64,000 nt of DNA, taken from Oxytricha trifallax. Taxonomy: Eukaryota; Ciliophora; Spirotrichea; Sporadotrichida; Oxytrichidae. The stretch lies in NCBI GenBank assembly GCA_000711775.1, contig ARYC01000083.1:62001-126000 (forward strand), read 5' to 3'. Shown one piece after another: positions 11,564 to 21,871 of the stretch. The position numbers were made by a program, and so were the translations under genes. Below the pieces are notes generated by a model. That model searched no databases. It worked only from the letters and a program-made list of their open reading frames with translations, and was not told where the DNA came from. The stretch's first letter is position 1, and each line of letters begins with the position of its first letter.

Positions 11564-12444
11564 TCAGACAATCATTTTTTACATCATTTTAAAAATTAAA
11601 TTTATGAGAATATTCAATCGTAATATTGGAGAAAATCTATCAAAATATATTGAAATTTGTGATTGTAATTAATTTTTAACATTAATCACATTTTATTTAT
11701 TGAGGAACTTTGAGACTTATAAAATCAAAAAAATATTTAGTTTTGATATATCATAAACTTCTACTTTCTGAAGCATTGCTTAGCTCCAGATTGCTAACTC
11801 CATGGCCTCCTTTAACACCCTTAATTTGTGCTTGCTTTACTTCTTATAAATCTCTTTATAATAATTCTAGTTGCAACTCGTAATAAAATTAAAAAAAAAA
11901 CAGAAACCCTAAATTGCCTAATATGTAAACTGGCATTATTTCTATGTAACTCCAAAACCTTGATCTTTTATTGATCTTCAATATGATACTTCTCAAAAGT
12001 TGAAAATTGCTTTTCCAATTTCTTACTGGCTTTGATACTTTTCTAAATTTCATAGACTCCAAGTGCTCCAATAAGCCCATACAAAACCACTAATTCCACA
12101 GCGTACTCGACTCCCTTAGTAAAAGCTTGCTCTTGTGTGATTTGAGGAACATACAGATTTTCTTTGGTGATTTTTGTATTTGGATTAGCAGCACGGAAAG
12201 TCATCTTTGCTTCAAATTCATTTGCCTTGTTTCCACACCAAATGAACATATTTTAAGCCATCATTCTGTTCTTTAGCAAACTTAACGGAAAAAATATTTT
12301 TAAATGAAAAATCTTTATCATATTAAATGATTGTTCAATGAAATTAGTTATTGAAATTAAGTTTATGAGTTTCAAGAAATTAGCAAAAGGCTTTGAAGTA
12401 GTTTTTATAAAAACGACTAGCACTTTCACAATTGGGAAAACCAT
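11564..12444 (-). CDS. OPA3-like mitochondrial protein
   Basis: ATG 12444 starts MVFPIVKVLVVFIKTTSKPF, which aligns with the OPA3 start (a Pro after a short hydrophobic run, then SKP-A-N). After an IES the frame continues NRMMAQNMFIWCGNK and then KMTFRAANPNTKITKENLYV, fitting the OPA3 core. A hydrophobic segment AVELVVLYGLIGALGVYEIQ corresponds to the conserved membrane-like segment of the family, followed by a coiled coil. Near 11883-11923 a probable 41-nt intron joins to NYYKEIYKKQSKHKLRVLKE. Coding character fades after about 11735; the in-frame TGA at 11564-11566 is only a formal end. OPA3 proteins sit at the mitochondrial inner or outer membrane and affect organelle morphology. Identification rests on motif order by eye. 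Confidence 0.65.
12286..12360 (-). other. Probable IES in OPA3-like gene, pointer TTAA
   Basis: TTAA at 12282-12285 and 12357-12360; removing 75 bases joins the N-terminal block to the core in frame. TTAA is common in this AT-rich DNA, so the exact junction is uncertain. Confidence 0.5.
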
Positions 12445-12612
12445 TTTGATATTAAAATTTAATAAATTATTAGGCTGTGCATATCAATCAAATTAATCCT
12501 AAATTCTTAAAATTTACAATAATACAAAAAAGTTTATTAAAGCTTAAGTGACTTAATTAAGATTTAATTATAGAATTAATTTAACAATAACTAAAAAAAC
12601 AATATTTTGTAA

Positions 12613-15042
12613 ATGTCTAAGTTCAATTCGAGTTAAACACTCTCAACTGCCTTTATTGAAACTTCAAGCCATGCAGATTTCACCAAGAAATTTAAAGGAG
12701 CTATAAATTTTTATTTATTTCATACCTTAAATTAATTAATTATAAAATTACACTTAAATAAATTCAATACTGTAGCCTTGCCTTCACCAAGAATAAAAGT
12801 AGCAAAAGTGGATTTAGAAAAGTTAAAGGCTATAAGAAGTTCAAAATAGTTATTGAAGAATAGATTGAGAAATTAGGATCCAGGTAAATTAGCTTTTTTA
12901 TTTTCAGTTATAATTATCGTAAATACAAGTCAACTTATAGAGAGAACTTTTTATTATGGATTAAATTTATCACGAAAATTCAATATTAAATTCTATTAAA
13001 CTTTGAGCCTGCCTATTAGAACTTTTGAATTGGAAGCATATAAAGTAGGAATAACACTTCAAAACAAAGACATGGATTTTATTATAAAACACTTGACTGA
13101 TCCTCATAAGCCTCACTGCATTTTATACGAAGAGGTTGTAAGAATCCTAGTTCCCTAAATCAGAGAAGATAAGCAGATGTAAGGTTATTAACTTGCTCAA
13201 ATTTTATAGAAAATGGACAATTAAGAATTAGAAACGAGATGAGAGAAATGAAAATTAAACAAAGTTGAACGGTCAAAATGGAAATAACACTTTTCAATAG
13301 AGAAAATCAAGTTTTCAAGATAATTCTAGTTAAATAGGGAATAGTGATTTGAGACGATCTTTTCAAAACCTAAACAAGATATCTTAGTCAAGGATGAGTT
13401 TCAACCAGCAACCGATTAATCAATAACCAAATAATTTCAAAACTATGTTTGCTAAATTAAATGACTAAAGAAAATTAAGCTAGACAAGACCTTCGTCCAG
13501 AGAAAATTTGGCCTAAGACAAATAATTTATGAGTCAAACTTTCGATAATTCTTAACTCTTTAAGAAAATAACTATCGGTTCATCAATAAATGAACTTGAA
13601 AGTTACGTATCTAAGGACCTCTCAAGTGGAAGTAAATAGCTAAATATTTATAAGAACAAGCAAAATGCCAAGTATATCAAAGCCTCAATTATCAACGTAT
13701 TCAATCATGAGGAGAAGGAATATATAAGGAAATATTTGAAGAAGGATAATATAGATATTAGGCATTTAAATGACATAAAAAGCGCATTTTTATCGTGTTA
13801 ACAGATTAATCTTGGATAGATAAAGAAATCAGACTTACTCATCAAACTTTACAAAATGAATTTAATTACTTTGATTTCTTTTTATAAAATGAATTTGAAG
13901 TTTCCCCAAGAATTCTTTCTACAGCTACTTAAAACAATCTAAGAGGATTTAAGTGACGCTTCAGATGATGCAATTTTGAGTTACAATCGTTTGAGAGCAG
14001 TTATGGATGTTTATATTTCGTGTCCATCACGACTTAAAGGGGATAGTAATAACTCTAATAGCTTCAAAGTCAGCTTGGAATATTAAACTGATATAAAGGG
14101 CATATCTAACGATAAAACTGATAAATTAGTCAGATATGTGCATATGAGAATAGAAGAGAAGTTCAAAGACTTTAGACACGCTTTCAGAAGTTTTGATAGA
14201 AATTATGATGGAAATCTTTCCTTCAAGGAGTTTATGAGTGGACTTGAAAACATAGGAATAAGATTGAACTTAGAGGACTTTCTGAAAATCTTTTAAGTAT
14301 TAGACTACAATTAGACTAATGACATAGATTTTTCTAAGTTTTGTCTGCTCAATACAGATAAAATGAAAGACACCCATAATTACTTGACCCAATTAAAGTA
14401 GTAATAAAGTTTGGACTCTACAATAACTGATCCAAATTCTTAAATCAATCATTTGAAGAGGAAAAAGCCTCCTCTACCCTAAATGATGTAAAGCCATCTT
14501 AGAGATAGCTTGAAAGAAAAACTTCACCAATAAATATTAGCAGATGGTCTGGTCCCAAAGAATAAAGATTATTCTGGTTTCTCTCATGAAGTCTAGTAAC
14601 CCACTCTTTTCGAACTGCATAAGAAGTTGAGAAGAAATATTAAGCTTCCAGAAGATTAAGAATTCTCGTTTGGACTAAAGAACGAGTAAGTATTCTAGAA
14701 TTTAATCATTTTTTTTATAGATTCGACCATGATATGCAAGCAATAATGTCCAATCTTTATTAAAACGACCTAGATTCTAGCTAAAAAAGGATATCTACAA
14801 AGAATTTCACACATTCTACCCTTAATAAATCTGCCAATAGATTGTTTAATAAAGAACAATCAATATCTAAAGCCATTTTGAAACAAAGAATTGCATCTGG
14901 ATTTAGAGATAAATTTGTGAATTTAGATCAAAATCGGCACTAAACAGCTAGTTCTAGTGTTACAAAGCTTAAAATTCCCTTTTCACACAATAATAAAATA
15001 AATTCAGATCTTAAACAAAGAGTGAATTCTGCAGGACATTGA
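12613..15042 (+). CDS. EF-hand calcium-binding protein, about 700 residues
   Basis: ATG 12613 opens MSKFNSSQTLSTAFIETS. The frame is continuous to TGA 15040-15042 after removing one IES (12690-12793) and introns at 12884-12929, 13138-13163 (26 nt), 13184-13209 (26 nt) and 14686-14720. The two 26-nt introns are needed together: each shifts the frame by two and only both restore it. The middle is Asn/Ser/Gln-rich and low complexity. At about 14170-14340 lies an EF-hand pair: DRNYDGNLSFKEF is a complete loop (D-x-N-x-D-G-x-L-x-F-x-x-F), while the second, DYNQTNDIDFSKF, lacks the usual Gly and may be weak. The C-terminus is basic. Architecture recalls EFCAB-type axonemal proteins, but no specific orthologue is claimed. 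Confidence 0.8.
12690..12793 (+). other. IES in EF-hand gene, pointer TTCACCAAGAA (11 bp)
   Basis: TTCACCAAGAA occurs at 12679-12689 and 12783-12793. Excision of 104 AT-rich bases joins HADFTK to NKSSKSGFRKVKG in frame. Confidence 0.9.
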
Positions 15043-15155
15043 TCTTATTAAATATTACTATTTACTTTAAAATTAACATCATAAAAGAGAATGGTGCAAA
15101 TAATACTTTTGCATTTGAAGATTATAATTAAAATACTAATTTATAGAAATTTAAA

Positions 15156-15567
15156 ATGCAAGTGAAAAAGACTGAAGTAGACGAGAGAATTGAGCGCATC
15201 AGACAACACAAAGGAGTGAAGGGACTACTAATTGTGAATTATAGAGAGGATAAAGATGGAGGGTAATCATAACCCCAATTTGTTAGATGTACCATGCCCT
15301 AAGGACCAGAAGCCACTAATTATGGTGTCAAATTGGCTTCATTAGCTAGATAGGCAAGAAATTTAAACCTGAATCACATTAATTTGCATAATTCTGAATG
15401 AATAATGTTAAATATAGTATTAGTTAAGTATAGTTAGAGACTTAGACCCTTCAAATGATTTGACTTTCCTGAGAATAACATGCAAGAAATACGAAATGAT
15501 GATTGCCCCAGATAAAGATTACTTCCTTATTGTAATTTAATGCCCTAGCGAAGAGGAAGCATAGTGA
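15156..15567 (+). CDS. DYNLRB: Roadblock/LC7 dynein light chain
   Basis: ATG 15156 starts [20 protein letters not shown], followed by VKGLLIVN, the typical roadblock opening. After an IES the frame resumes [15 protein letters not shown], then [19 protein letters not shown], matching the family's DPxNDLTFLR and APDKEYxLIVIQ signatures. Length is about 114 residues, somewhat longer than the usual 96 because of a Gly/Gln loop. The protein is a homodimeric light chain on dynein intermediate chains in cytoplasmic, ciliary or IFT dynein. The end is TGA 15565-15567. It lies 113 bp after the EF-hand gene on the same strand. Confidence 0.92.
15366..15432 (+). other. IES in roadblock gene, pointer TA (2 bp)
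   Basis: Joining TA at 15364-15365 to TA at 15431-15432 gives ARN-L-VRDLDP, exactly the family sequence, and removes 67 bases that contain an in-frame TGA. No GT-AG intron fits the frame. The pointer is so short that the exact base is ambiguous. Confidence 0.72.
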
Positions 15568-15774
15568 TAAGACTTTAATTTAAATAATAATAAGATCATA
15601 TTCTCATTACACTCTCAAACCATTTCATGTTTATAATTAAAGATAGGTTATGATTTAAATGTTAACAAAACTTTTATTTAAGTTAATCTTTGATACTTCT
15701 CCACTCATTCAGATAAATCTAAGCGAGTTCTATAAGAGCTTATATTTAAAATTTTCTTTTCTTTCCTTGTTTGA

Positions 15775-16356
15775 TCATGAGAAAGCTTGGAGGCCAGTAA
15801 TTCCTCTGCCAATAATAAGGGCATGTATATCGTGAGTGCCTTCATATGTATTGACAGTTTCAAGGTTGCAGAGATGTCTAATTACGTGATATTCGTCCAC
15901 TATTCCATTTCCTCCGAACATGTCCCTAAAATATATAAAAAATAACTTTATTCACAGTAAAAAATCAGAAACAAGGATTCTTATTATATTGTTTTGTATA
16001 ATGTCCCTGGCATCTCTGGCGATTTACAAAGATTTACCGCAGTTGTTTCTTTTGAGCATTGAGATCATCTCTGGTGCAAGTTTACCCTCATCTTTCAATT
16101 GTGATAGTCTGTGAACTGAGTGAAGACCTAAAGTGATTTCTACGCACATGTCTGCTAATTTCTTTTGAATCAGTTGCATTTGAGCCAATGGCTTTCCGAA
16201 TTGCTGACGGTTCAATTTAATAATAATTATTATGTTTAATATTATTACTTGATTAAAAACTATTTGTAAATAATTGTAGTTCATTGTGTATTCACGAGCA
16301 GCATGGAAGCAAAACTCAGCTGCGCCAATAGTTCCCCAGGCAATACCAAATCTAGC
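15775..16356 (-). CDS. GCDH: Glutaryl-CoA dehydrogenase, 3' (C-terminal) segments, inverted
   Basis: Minus-strand continuation of the gene that starts at 18543 on the plus strand. From pointer GCTAGATTTGG (16356-16346) it reads [20 protein letters not shown], then, past an [23 protein letters not shown] and [17 protein letters not shown]. Past a second IES come [16 protein letters not shown] and [20 protein letters not shown], ending at TGA 15775-15777. These are the C-terminal FAD-binding and catalytic region of acyl-CoA dehydrogenases of the glutaryl-CoA type; the Glu of NTYEGTHD is the catalytic base. The enzyme oxidises and decarboxylates glutaryl-CoA to crotonyl-CoA in mitochondrial Lys/Trp breakdown. 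With the 5' part the protein is a complete roughly 420-residue enzyme, so germline DNA encodes it in two opposite orientations. Confidence 0.93.
15928..16008 (-). other. IES in GCDH 3' part, pointer AGGGACAT (minus strand)
   Basis: Plus-strand ATGTCCCT at 15920-15927 and 16001-16008. Excision joins QIARDARD to MFGGNGI exactly as in the family. Confidence 0.93.
16215..16283 (-). other. IES in GCDH 3' part, pointer TGAAC (minus strand)
   Basis: Plus-strand GTTCA at 16210-16214 and 16279-16283. Excision joins REYTM to [10 protein letters not shown] in frame and matches family spacing. Confidence 0.9.
16346..16356 (-). repeat. Inverted pointer of scrambled GCDH (3' partner)
   Basis: CCAAATCTAGC here is the reverse complement of GCTAGATTTGG at 19497-19507. 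Joining these two places needs inversion of one block and gives an unbroken acyl-CoA dehydrogenase frame across [12 protein letters not shown]. Confidence 0.93.
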
Positions 16357-17399
16357 ATATTATATTTATAGTTAATCCAAATTTTTCTAGAATGTGTGTA
16401 TTTAAACGAAAAGTTAAATATTCTTAATAATTATTTAGGTTTATTTTCCATAATAAAATATAAAATTATTGGAATATTTACTAATGCTCCTTAAATTATT
16501 TTTAAATAAACTTTCAATTTAATGTCATATAGTTAGTTTATTTTAACTTATAAATAAAATACTTCATATTTTAATAGAATTATTTATTCAATATATTTCA
16601 TGTAAATTCTAAAACTTTTTTTACTTATTAAGAGTAGTTTCCAAATTTCAAGCATTATAATTCATGTGCACTGTAATATTAAAATTTTGAAACTTCTACT
16701 ATTCACTTAAATAAAATTATGTTTAAGTAATTGTATTTGATCCAGAGTAATAATAATTTATAATTTCAAAATTTATTTTGTCATATAACCAAAACTACAA
16801 TAACAACAATCGCAATTAAAACGCTAAACTTTTAATAAATTAAATCTATAATTAACAATTGCTGCATTTCTTTTAAATAATGCAATTAATTACATTCATT
16901 GACACAAGAAAAAGAAGTCTGAGTTACAATTTTAAACATCGCTTCTAATTTTTAATTAGAGATTAATTTTCTATAATGCCTAAAATTGTGAAGAAAATTA
17001 AATAAATTATAACAAGGCTAAAGAAAATTAAAATTACAAAATTCTCCTATAAATGAATATAATCTAATAATTAATAATATTATTTTCTTATAAATAATCT
17101 TTTAATTATCTTATCAATATTTTTTAACTATGCTTTTTGATTTTATTTAATATTAATAAATAGTATGCTATAAATCCTATAATTTATCTAAAGGAAAAAT
17201 TTTTTACAGGAATAATATCATTTTTCGAATAAAGAGGCAAACTTAATTAATACTTTATAAGTTTTAGAAATTTTTAGCCTAAAATAATCTCTTAAATAAA
17301 ATTGCATTTTATACTAAATCGTAACCAATTGCATTCAAGCATAAAGTATATTTACTTATTAAATTACTATAGTTTGCCCTGAAATATCTCGGGGTTTTT
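16357..17399. other. AT-rich spacer between scrambled GCDH block and Bax inhibitor gene
   Basis: About 1 kb with over 80 percent A+T, no recognisable coding block and no repeat with clear ends. It could hold an unnoticed short first block of the Bax inhibitor gene, whose start codon was not found. Confidence 0.5.
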
Positions 17400-18202
17400 A
17401 ATCAGGGAGCAGGTATTTTCAGCGGTGCCTCAAACATCGACTTGAAATCTATCTTCTCTTTCAAGGACATCTCTGAGAAAACTCAAGCCCATTTGACAAG
17501 AGTTTACACTATGCTCCTTGCCTGCACCTTTATTTGTGCAGCAGGAATGTATTGCAATGCCACTATTTTCTTAGGTGGGTTCCTCATGACTATTCTTTCT
17601 CTTGTTGTTTCGGTCTACCTTATTTATCAGATCTCAAACAGAGCTAATTCTGAGGAACATAGAATGTGGTTCTTGGGCGCACTTGCCTTCCAACTTGGAT
17701 TCTTGGCTGGACCAGGCATTCATAGACTTGCAGACTTTATATATAATTACTAAGCTTTCACTTCTTTTCTTGGGGGGTATAAATGGCTTTTTATAATGCA
17801 GATGTTAACCCACAACTATTGGTTTCAGCACTCCTATATACTGGTATGGCATTCACTTCCTTCAGTGCAATCAGTCTCTTCAGCAAGAGAAGATCCCTAC
17901 TTTTTGTCGGTGGAATCATAGTAACCTTGGTTCAATGCATGCTCCTCTACAGACTTATCGGCTGGTTGACAGGTTACGGCTCTTTCGGGCTTGGTTACTT
18001 AATGTGTGGACTCTTCATAACCTGCCTTTACATTATTTACGACACTCAAGTGATCATTGAGAGAGCTGAGAGAGGGGACAAGGATGTACCAACTCACACC
18101 ATGCTCTTATTCATTGACTTGTTTGACTTATTCATTAAAATTGTCAGAATTCTTCAGGAACTCTCAAACAAAGAGGAGGACAACAGGAGACGCAGAAGAT
18201 GA
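17400..18202 (+). CDS. Bax inhibitor-1 (TMBIM) membrane protein, 5' end missing
   Basis: The frame is clear from about 17400 (NQGAGIFSGASNIDLKSIF) to TGA 18200-18202, about 250 residues after excising the IES 17748-17797. Family signatures are visible: a THLxxVY-like stretch TQAHLTRVYTMLLACTFICA, hydrophobic segments to six or seven helices, GPGIHRLADFIYNADVNP (the GPxL loop), AISLFSKRRSLLFVGGI, and the C-terminal IIYDTQVIIERAERGDKD with the conserved Asp. BI-1 proteins are ER membrane Ca2+-leak and cell-death suppressors. The tail is basic (RRRRR). No ATG precedes in frame; a first small block probably lies elsewhere or is hidden upstream. Confidence 0.92.
17748..17797 (+). other. IES in Bax inhibitor-1 gene, pointer TATAAT (6 bp)
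   Basis: TATAAT at 17742-17747 and 17792-17797. Excision of 50 bases joins ADFIYN to ADVNPQLLV in frame, matching the family. Confidence 0.9.
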
Positions 18203-18542
18203 TCACAAAAATGGGTAAATTGATCATTTTAACTAAATCACAGTGTAAAAATAAAAGACCAGTTATACGTGTTTTTAGAATATTCTAGTCTTATGAACTT
18301 AGATAATTAATTTCTAACTTATTAAAAATAATCTAATTTTTCAGGATTTAACTATGCAAATCTTATTCATCTATTACAAATCTATTTCATTAGTATTAAC
18401 TTTAGAAGTAAAGATAGATTTAATTAATTTATGAAAGAATTAAATTTAAGGATTTTTATCCCTTAAATTTACTTATAATATATTAATAAAGATCATAGAT
18501 AATTTTATTCTATTTAAAAATAACCTCAAAAAATAAGAGAAA
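18203..18542. other. AT-rich intergenic spacer
   Basis: No gene or repeat recognised between the Bax inhibitor stop and the GCDH start codon. Confidence 0.5.
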
Positions 18543-19507
18543 ATGATAAAGAAAGGATTAACTTCACTACTATCAAAGACTGTTGCCCCATCAGTCCAAC
18601 CAATTCAAGCCACTAAGTCACTGATAAATCATTCCGTGAGATGTTTCGCAGGTGTATAAAAGCTATAAAAGTTTGACTATCTCGACCCATTGTGCCTCGA
18701 GGACTTATTGACAGATGAAGAGAAGATGATTAGAGACTCAGCTAGACAATATGCTTAATCTAAACTCATGCCTAGAGTTAGAGAAGCTTACAATAAAGAA
18801 CATTTCGATACAACCATTATGAGAGAGATGGGTGAGCAAGGGTTCTTGGGGTGCACTTGTGACGAGTATGGTCTACCAGGAGTCTCATCAACTGCTTATG
18901 GTAAGTTATTGTACATAATCTAAACTAGAGATTATTCTAATTTGCTAGTAGTGAATGGCATAAATTGTTAAATTACTGATGTTTAATTATTTACTTTAGG
19001 TTTAATCAACAGAGAGGTAGAGCGTGTAGACAGTGGCTATAGATCAGCACTTTCAGTACAGTCCTCGCTTGTTATGTATCCAATTTACACCTATGCCAAC
19101 AAGGCAGTTAAGGATGCTTTGATTCCAAAGCTTGCCACAGGTGAATTAATAGGATGCTTCGGTTTGACTGAACCAAACCATGGATCAGACCCTGGTTCAA
19201 TGGAGACCCGTGCTAAGGACATGAGTGACCACTATCTCCTAAATGGCAGCAAAACATGGATCACCAACTCACCACACGCCGATGTGTTCGTTATTTGGGC
19301 ACAAGATGACAACAAGGAGATTAGTGGATATGTTTTGACCAGAGACATGAAGGGAATAAGCACTCCCAAAATTGAGGGTAAGCATTCATTGAGAGCTTCA
19401 ACTACTGGCATGATTATGCTTGATGATGTTAGAGTTCCAAAGGAAAACATGCTCAATGTCAAGGGTCTTAAGGGACCTTTCAGTTGCCTCAACTAAGCTA
19501 GATTTGG
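18543..19507 (+). CDS. GCDH: Glutaryl-CoA dehydrogenase, 5' (N-terminal) segment
   Basis: ATG 18543 opens an N-terminus rich in Ser, Lys and Arg with few acids ([14 protein letters not shown] to HSVRCFAG), a probable mitochondrial targeting peptide. The mature part starts about [21 protein letters not shown] 99-nt intron lies at 18901-18999. [19 protein letters not shown] and [15 protein letters not shown] are acyl-CoA dehydrogenase FAD/substrate motifs, and the order [20 protein letters not shown] is characteristic of glutaryl-CoA dehydrogenase. The block ends at pointer GCTAGATTTGG (19497-19507) and continues on the minus strand at 16356, 3.1 kb away. Read straight through, the frame soon degenerates. 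Confidence 0.95.
19497..19507 (+). repeat. Inverted pointer of scrambled GCDH (5' partner)
   Basis: GCTAGATTTGG; partner at 16346-16356 on the opposite strand. The word codes part of the conserved ARFG residues and is present once on each side, as pointers are. Confidence 0.93.
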
Positions 19508-19633
19508 AAATTCTCTTTAAAAATGTACTCCAATTATAGCATTTCATGCCAAATTGTGAATGTATGAATTAAATTATAAATATTTTAGCAACCATCACAA
19601 TAATTAAATCATAATACTATTTAAAATCTAACA

Positions 19634-20314
19634 ATGAGTCGAAGACAAACAATGTCAGATGGCCCTCCATCAGAAGAAGTAAAGGGAAAGTTCAAAGAAA
19701 CCATGAAAGGAATGTTCGATACTAAACCAAAGAATTCAGAGAACTTCCACGCTTCGTTGTTGAAATCCCTGGATGATAATAAGGCAAGATATGATAGAGG
19801 GCTATACACTGATTGGGTCATGAAGGTATATGCGAAGTGCACTAATATGTGCATTAAAATGGATGATTTTGAAGAAAGTACATCTAGTTAAGATATTTAT
19901 CATTAAGGGGAAAGGATATTCTTTATTATGTATTAAATCTGATTAAGAATCTAGATTTAAATTAATCTTACAAAATCAAACTATGATGAAATTTTTGAAA
20001 AATATCTAAAAATTATTATGTTACCTTAAGATATTTGGATTGATAAAAAGCAAAACAGCTCTACAGATGAAGCAGCAGCTGTGCCCTCCAGATTAAGACT
20101 GAAAGAAATCTAATGTGGAAAGAATTGCATAAGAAAATTCGATAAAGGATATAAATTATTCGATTCTATAGAGAAAGGCATGTTCTAATCATATATCAAA
20201 GATGAGGATGTCGATATGGGTGAATTTGAGAGAGCCATTTCTGCACAAGTTGAAGGAGGCATATAGAAAGATATTGAGGCAGGAATGAATTCTATGAAGT
20301 CTGGAAAATTATGA
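19634..20314 (+). CDS. Small-Tim-like twin CX3C protein
   Basis: ATG 19634 begins MSRRQTMSDGPPSEEVKGKF. After IES 19899-20036 the frame ends at TGA 20312-20314, giving about 180 residues. Two CX3C motifs are present: KCTNMCIKM and QCGKNCIRKFDKGYKLF, the second followed by the F-x-K-x-Y-type helix seen in Tim8/9/10/13 chaperones. Those proteins escort hydrophobic precursors across the mitochondrial intermembrane space. Unusual points: the protein is about twice the family length, with a 70-residue N-terminal and 55-residue C-terminal extension, and the loop between the CX3C motifs is about 40 residues instead of 11-16. A different CX3C protein is therefore possible. Confidence 0.55.
19899..20036 (+). 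other. IES in twin CX3C gene, pointer TTAAGATATTT (11 bp)
   Basis: TTAAGATATTT at 19888-19898 and 20026-20036; excision of 138 AT-rich bases joins ESTSSQDI to WIDKKQNSS in frame. Confidence 0.9.
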
Positions 20315-20536
20315 AAGATATAATATCTGTAGAAAGCATATATGTAAATCACTAATTCATTTTATGTTGTTGCAATAATATAAGTTCTATTTCTAACCAT
20401 TATCAATTTATATCATAAACTTTAATTCAGAGCCACTATAAATTTTTTTAATAAAGTTAAGTAAACAGACATCATAAAGAAGTGATTGAATTATTTATTG
20501 TAATTAAAAAGCAAAATTCTTTCTTTCTTCTCTCAA

Positions 20537-21662
20537 ATGGAATTTGAGGAGAGCATTTACAATTTAATTCCAAAGGAGCGTTATGAGCCACCCAAGCCAA
20601 GACGCTATAAATCTTCCCATCCACCAACTGTACCCCCTACTGGAAGTACATTTTGCTTAAAATCAACTTCAAAGCCAGGTGTATCCAATCTTAACGGTGA
20701 ATATGACCCTAAAGGTAGCAACCATAATGCAAAAGGCAGTGGACTTACCTTTGGAAAGCCCAGAGGTACTCTTAAGCCTGAAACTACTAATTTTATCAAA
20801 AAGGGTACAGGTACAATGAAAATACCTGAGGGTAAGTTTATTTAGATTTAAGGAAATTTCTTCAAACAGCGATACTCCATTAATTTTTCTACTTCTATCC
20901 CTAACGATTTCTCTTAGCTTCTCAATTTAAGTACCAGGATGAAAACAGGAGACCCCCTGTCCCTAAGAAAAATGAATAGCCAATTCATGGATTAGTTTCA
21001 GATAAGAACTTTATCGTAGCTAATGCTGTCGAGAATATTTTGGCAGGTAAGAATCGAAAACCGTAGTTTAACATTGGTTTTTGTTTTTAATAAATATTAA
21101 TTTTTACTTCCACTTTGTTTTCTAAGTTTTTTCTAGAAAAAACCTATAGTTAACTTTTAATAATATAGCTCCAAAACTCCCTTCAAACTCTCAAAAAGAC
21201 TTCTTGAAAAAGAAAAACTATGGCAAAGTTCCAGTTTTCTTATAAAAGATTAAGAAAGAAATTGAAGATGAATATTAGCTCGTGAGAGAATTGTAATTAG
21301 AGGAAGAAAATCAAAGAGACCAGTAAAAGTTTCTTTTGCCAGATGATGAGAGACAATAACTCATTAATGCTCTTAAACAAAAATGGGAAGTTATTCACAA
21401 AGAGTACTAGCAAATAACTCAAATAAACATAAGTTTAAAATTAATTCTATATTAGTGCTATCGTTAATATGGGTCATTGAATTATTTAAATTAAGTTTTA
21501 TATCATTCCAACTATATAACTCACATTCAAAAGATTGACACAATCGGCAAGAAAACTAAGAAAGAATAATGTGAAAAGGAGTTGGCCTAACTTGAGAAAG
21601 ACATCCAGAAACTTTCAAAGAACTTTATCTTTGTAGACACTACTTCTAATGGATTCTATTGA
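20537..21662 (+). CDS. ENKUR: Enkurin
   Basis: ATG 20537 starts MEFEESIYNLIPKERYEPPK, the enkurin opening (xSIYNLIPxxxxxPPxPPRY). The middle block DENRRPPVPKKNE and SDKNFIVANAVENILA matches the family GxxSGKNFIxxNAxxxI motif. The C-terminal enkurin domain follows: KKNYGKVPVFLQKIKKEIED, LPDDERQQLINALKQKWEVI (E-R-x-x-x-L-x-x-L-K-x-x-W) and KEYQQITHIQKIDTIGKKTK. Introns: 20832-20917 and 21047-21168; IES: 21422-21523; stop TGA 21660-21662. About 270 residues, close to animal enkurin (256). Enkurin is a microtubule inner protein of ciliary doublets, consistent with a heavily ciliated cell. Confidence 0.93.
21422..21523 (+). other. IES in enkurin gene, pointer ATAACTCA (8 bp)
   Basis: ATAACTCA at 21414-21421 and 21516-21523. 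Excision of 102 bases joins KEYQQIT to HIQKIDTIG in frame. Confidence 0.92.
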
Positions 21663-21871
21663 TTTCCCTTAATTCTTCATTAACAATAAGATCAATTGAG
21701 ATTATTTAGAGAGATTTTAATTTTAGATAATAAAACATTCTTTAAGAGATTTAATTTTGTTAATTTTTTTGTGAATTATTCGTTAAATCTTATAATCTGA
21801 AACATTTAAGTATTTCATTGCAAAAATTATTAAAATAATTAAAATTACTACCAGTTTAAATATTACATTAA

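Noticed and set aside
16024-16284. Separate 86-residue protein on minus strand
   Set aside because: It is part of the scrambled GCDH plus an unexcised IES at 16215-16283.
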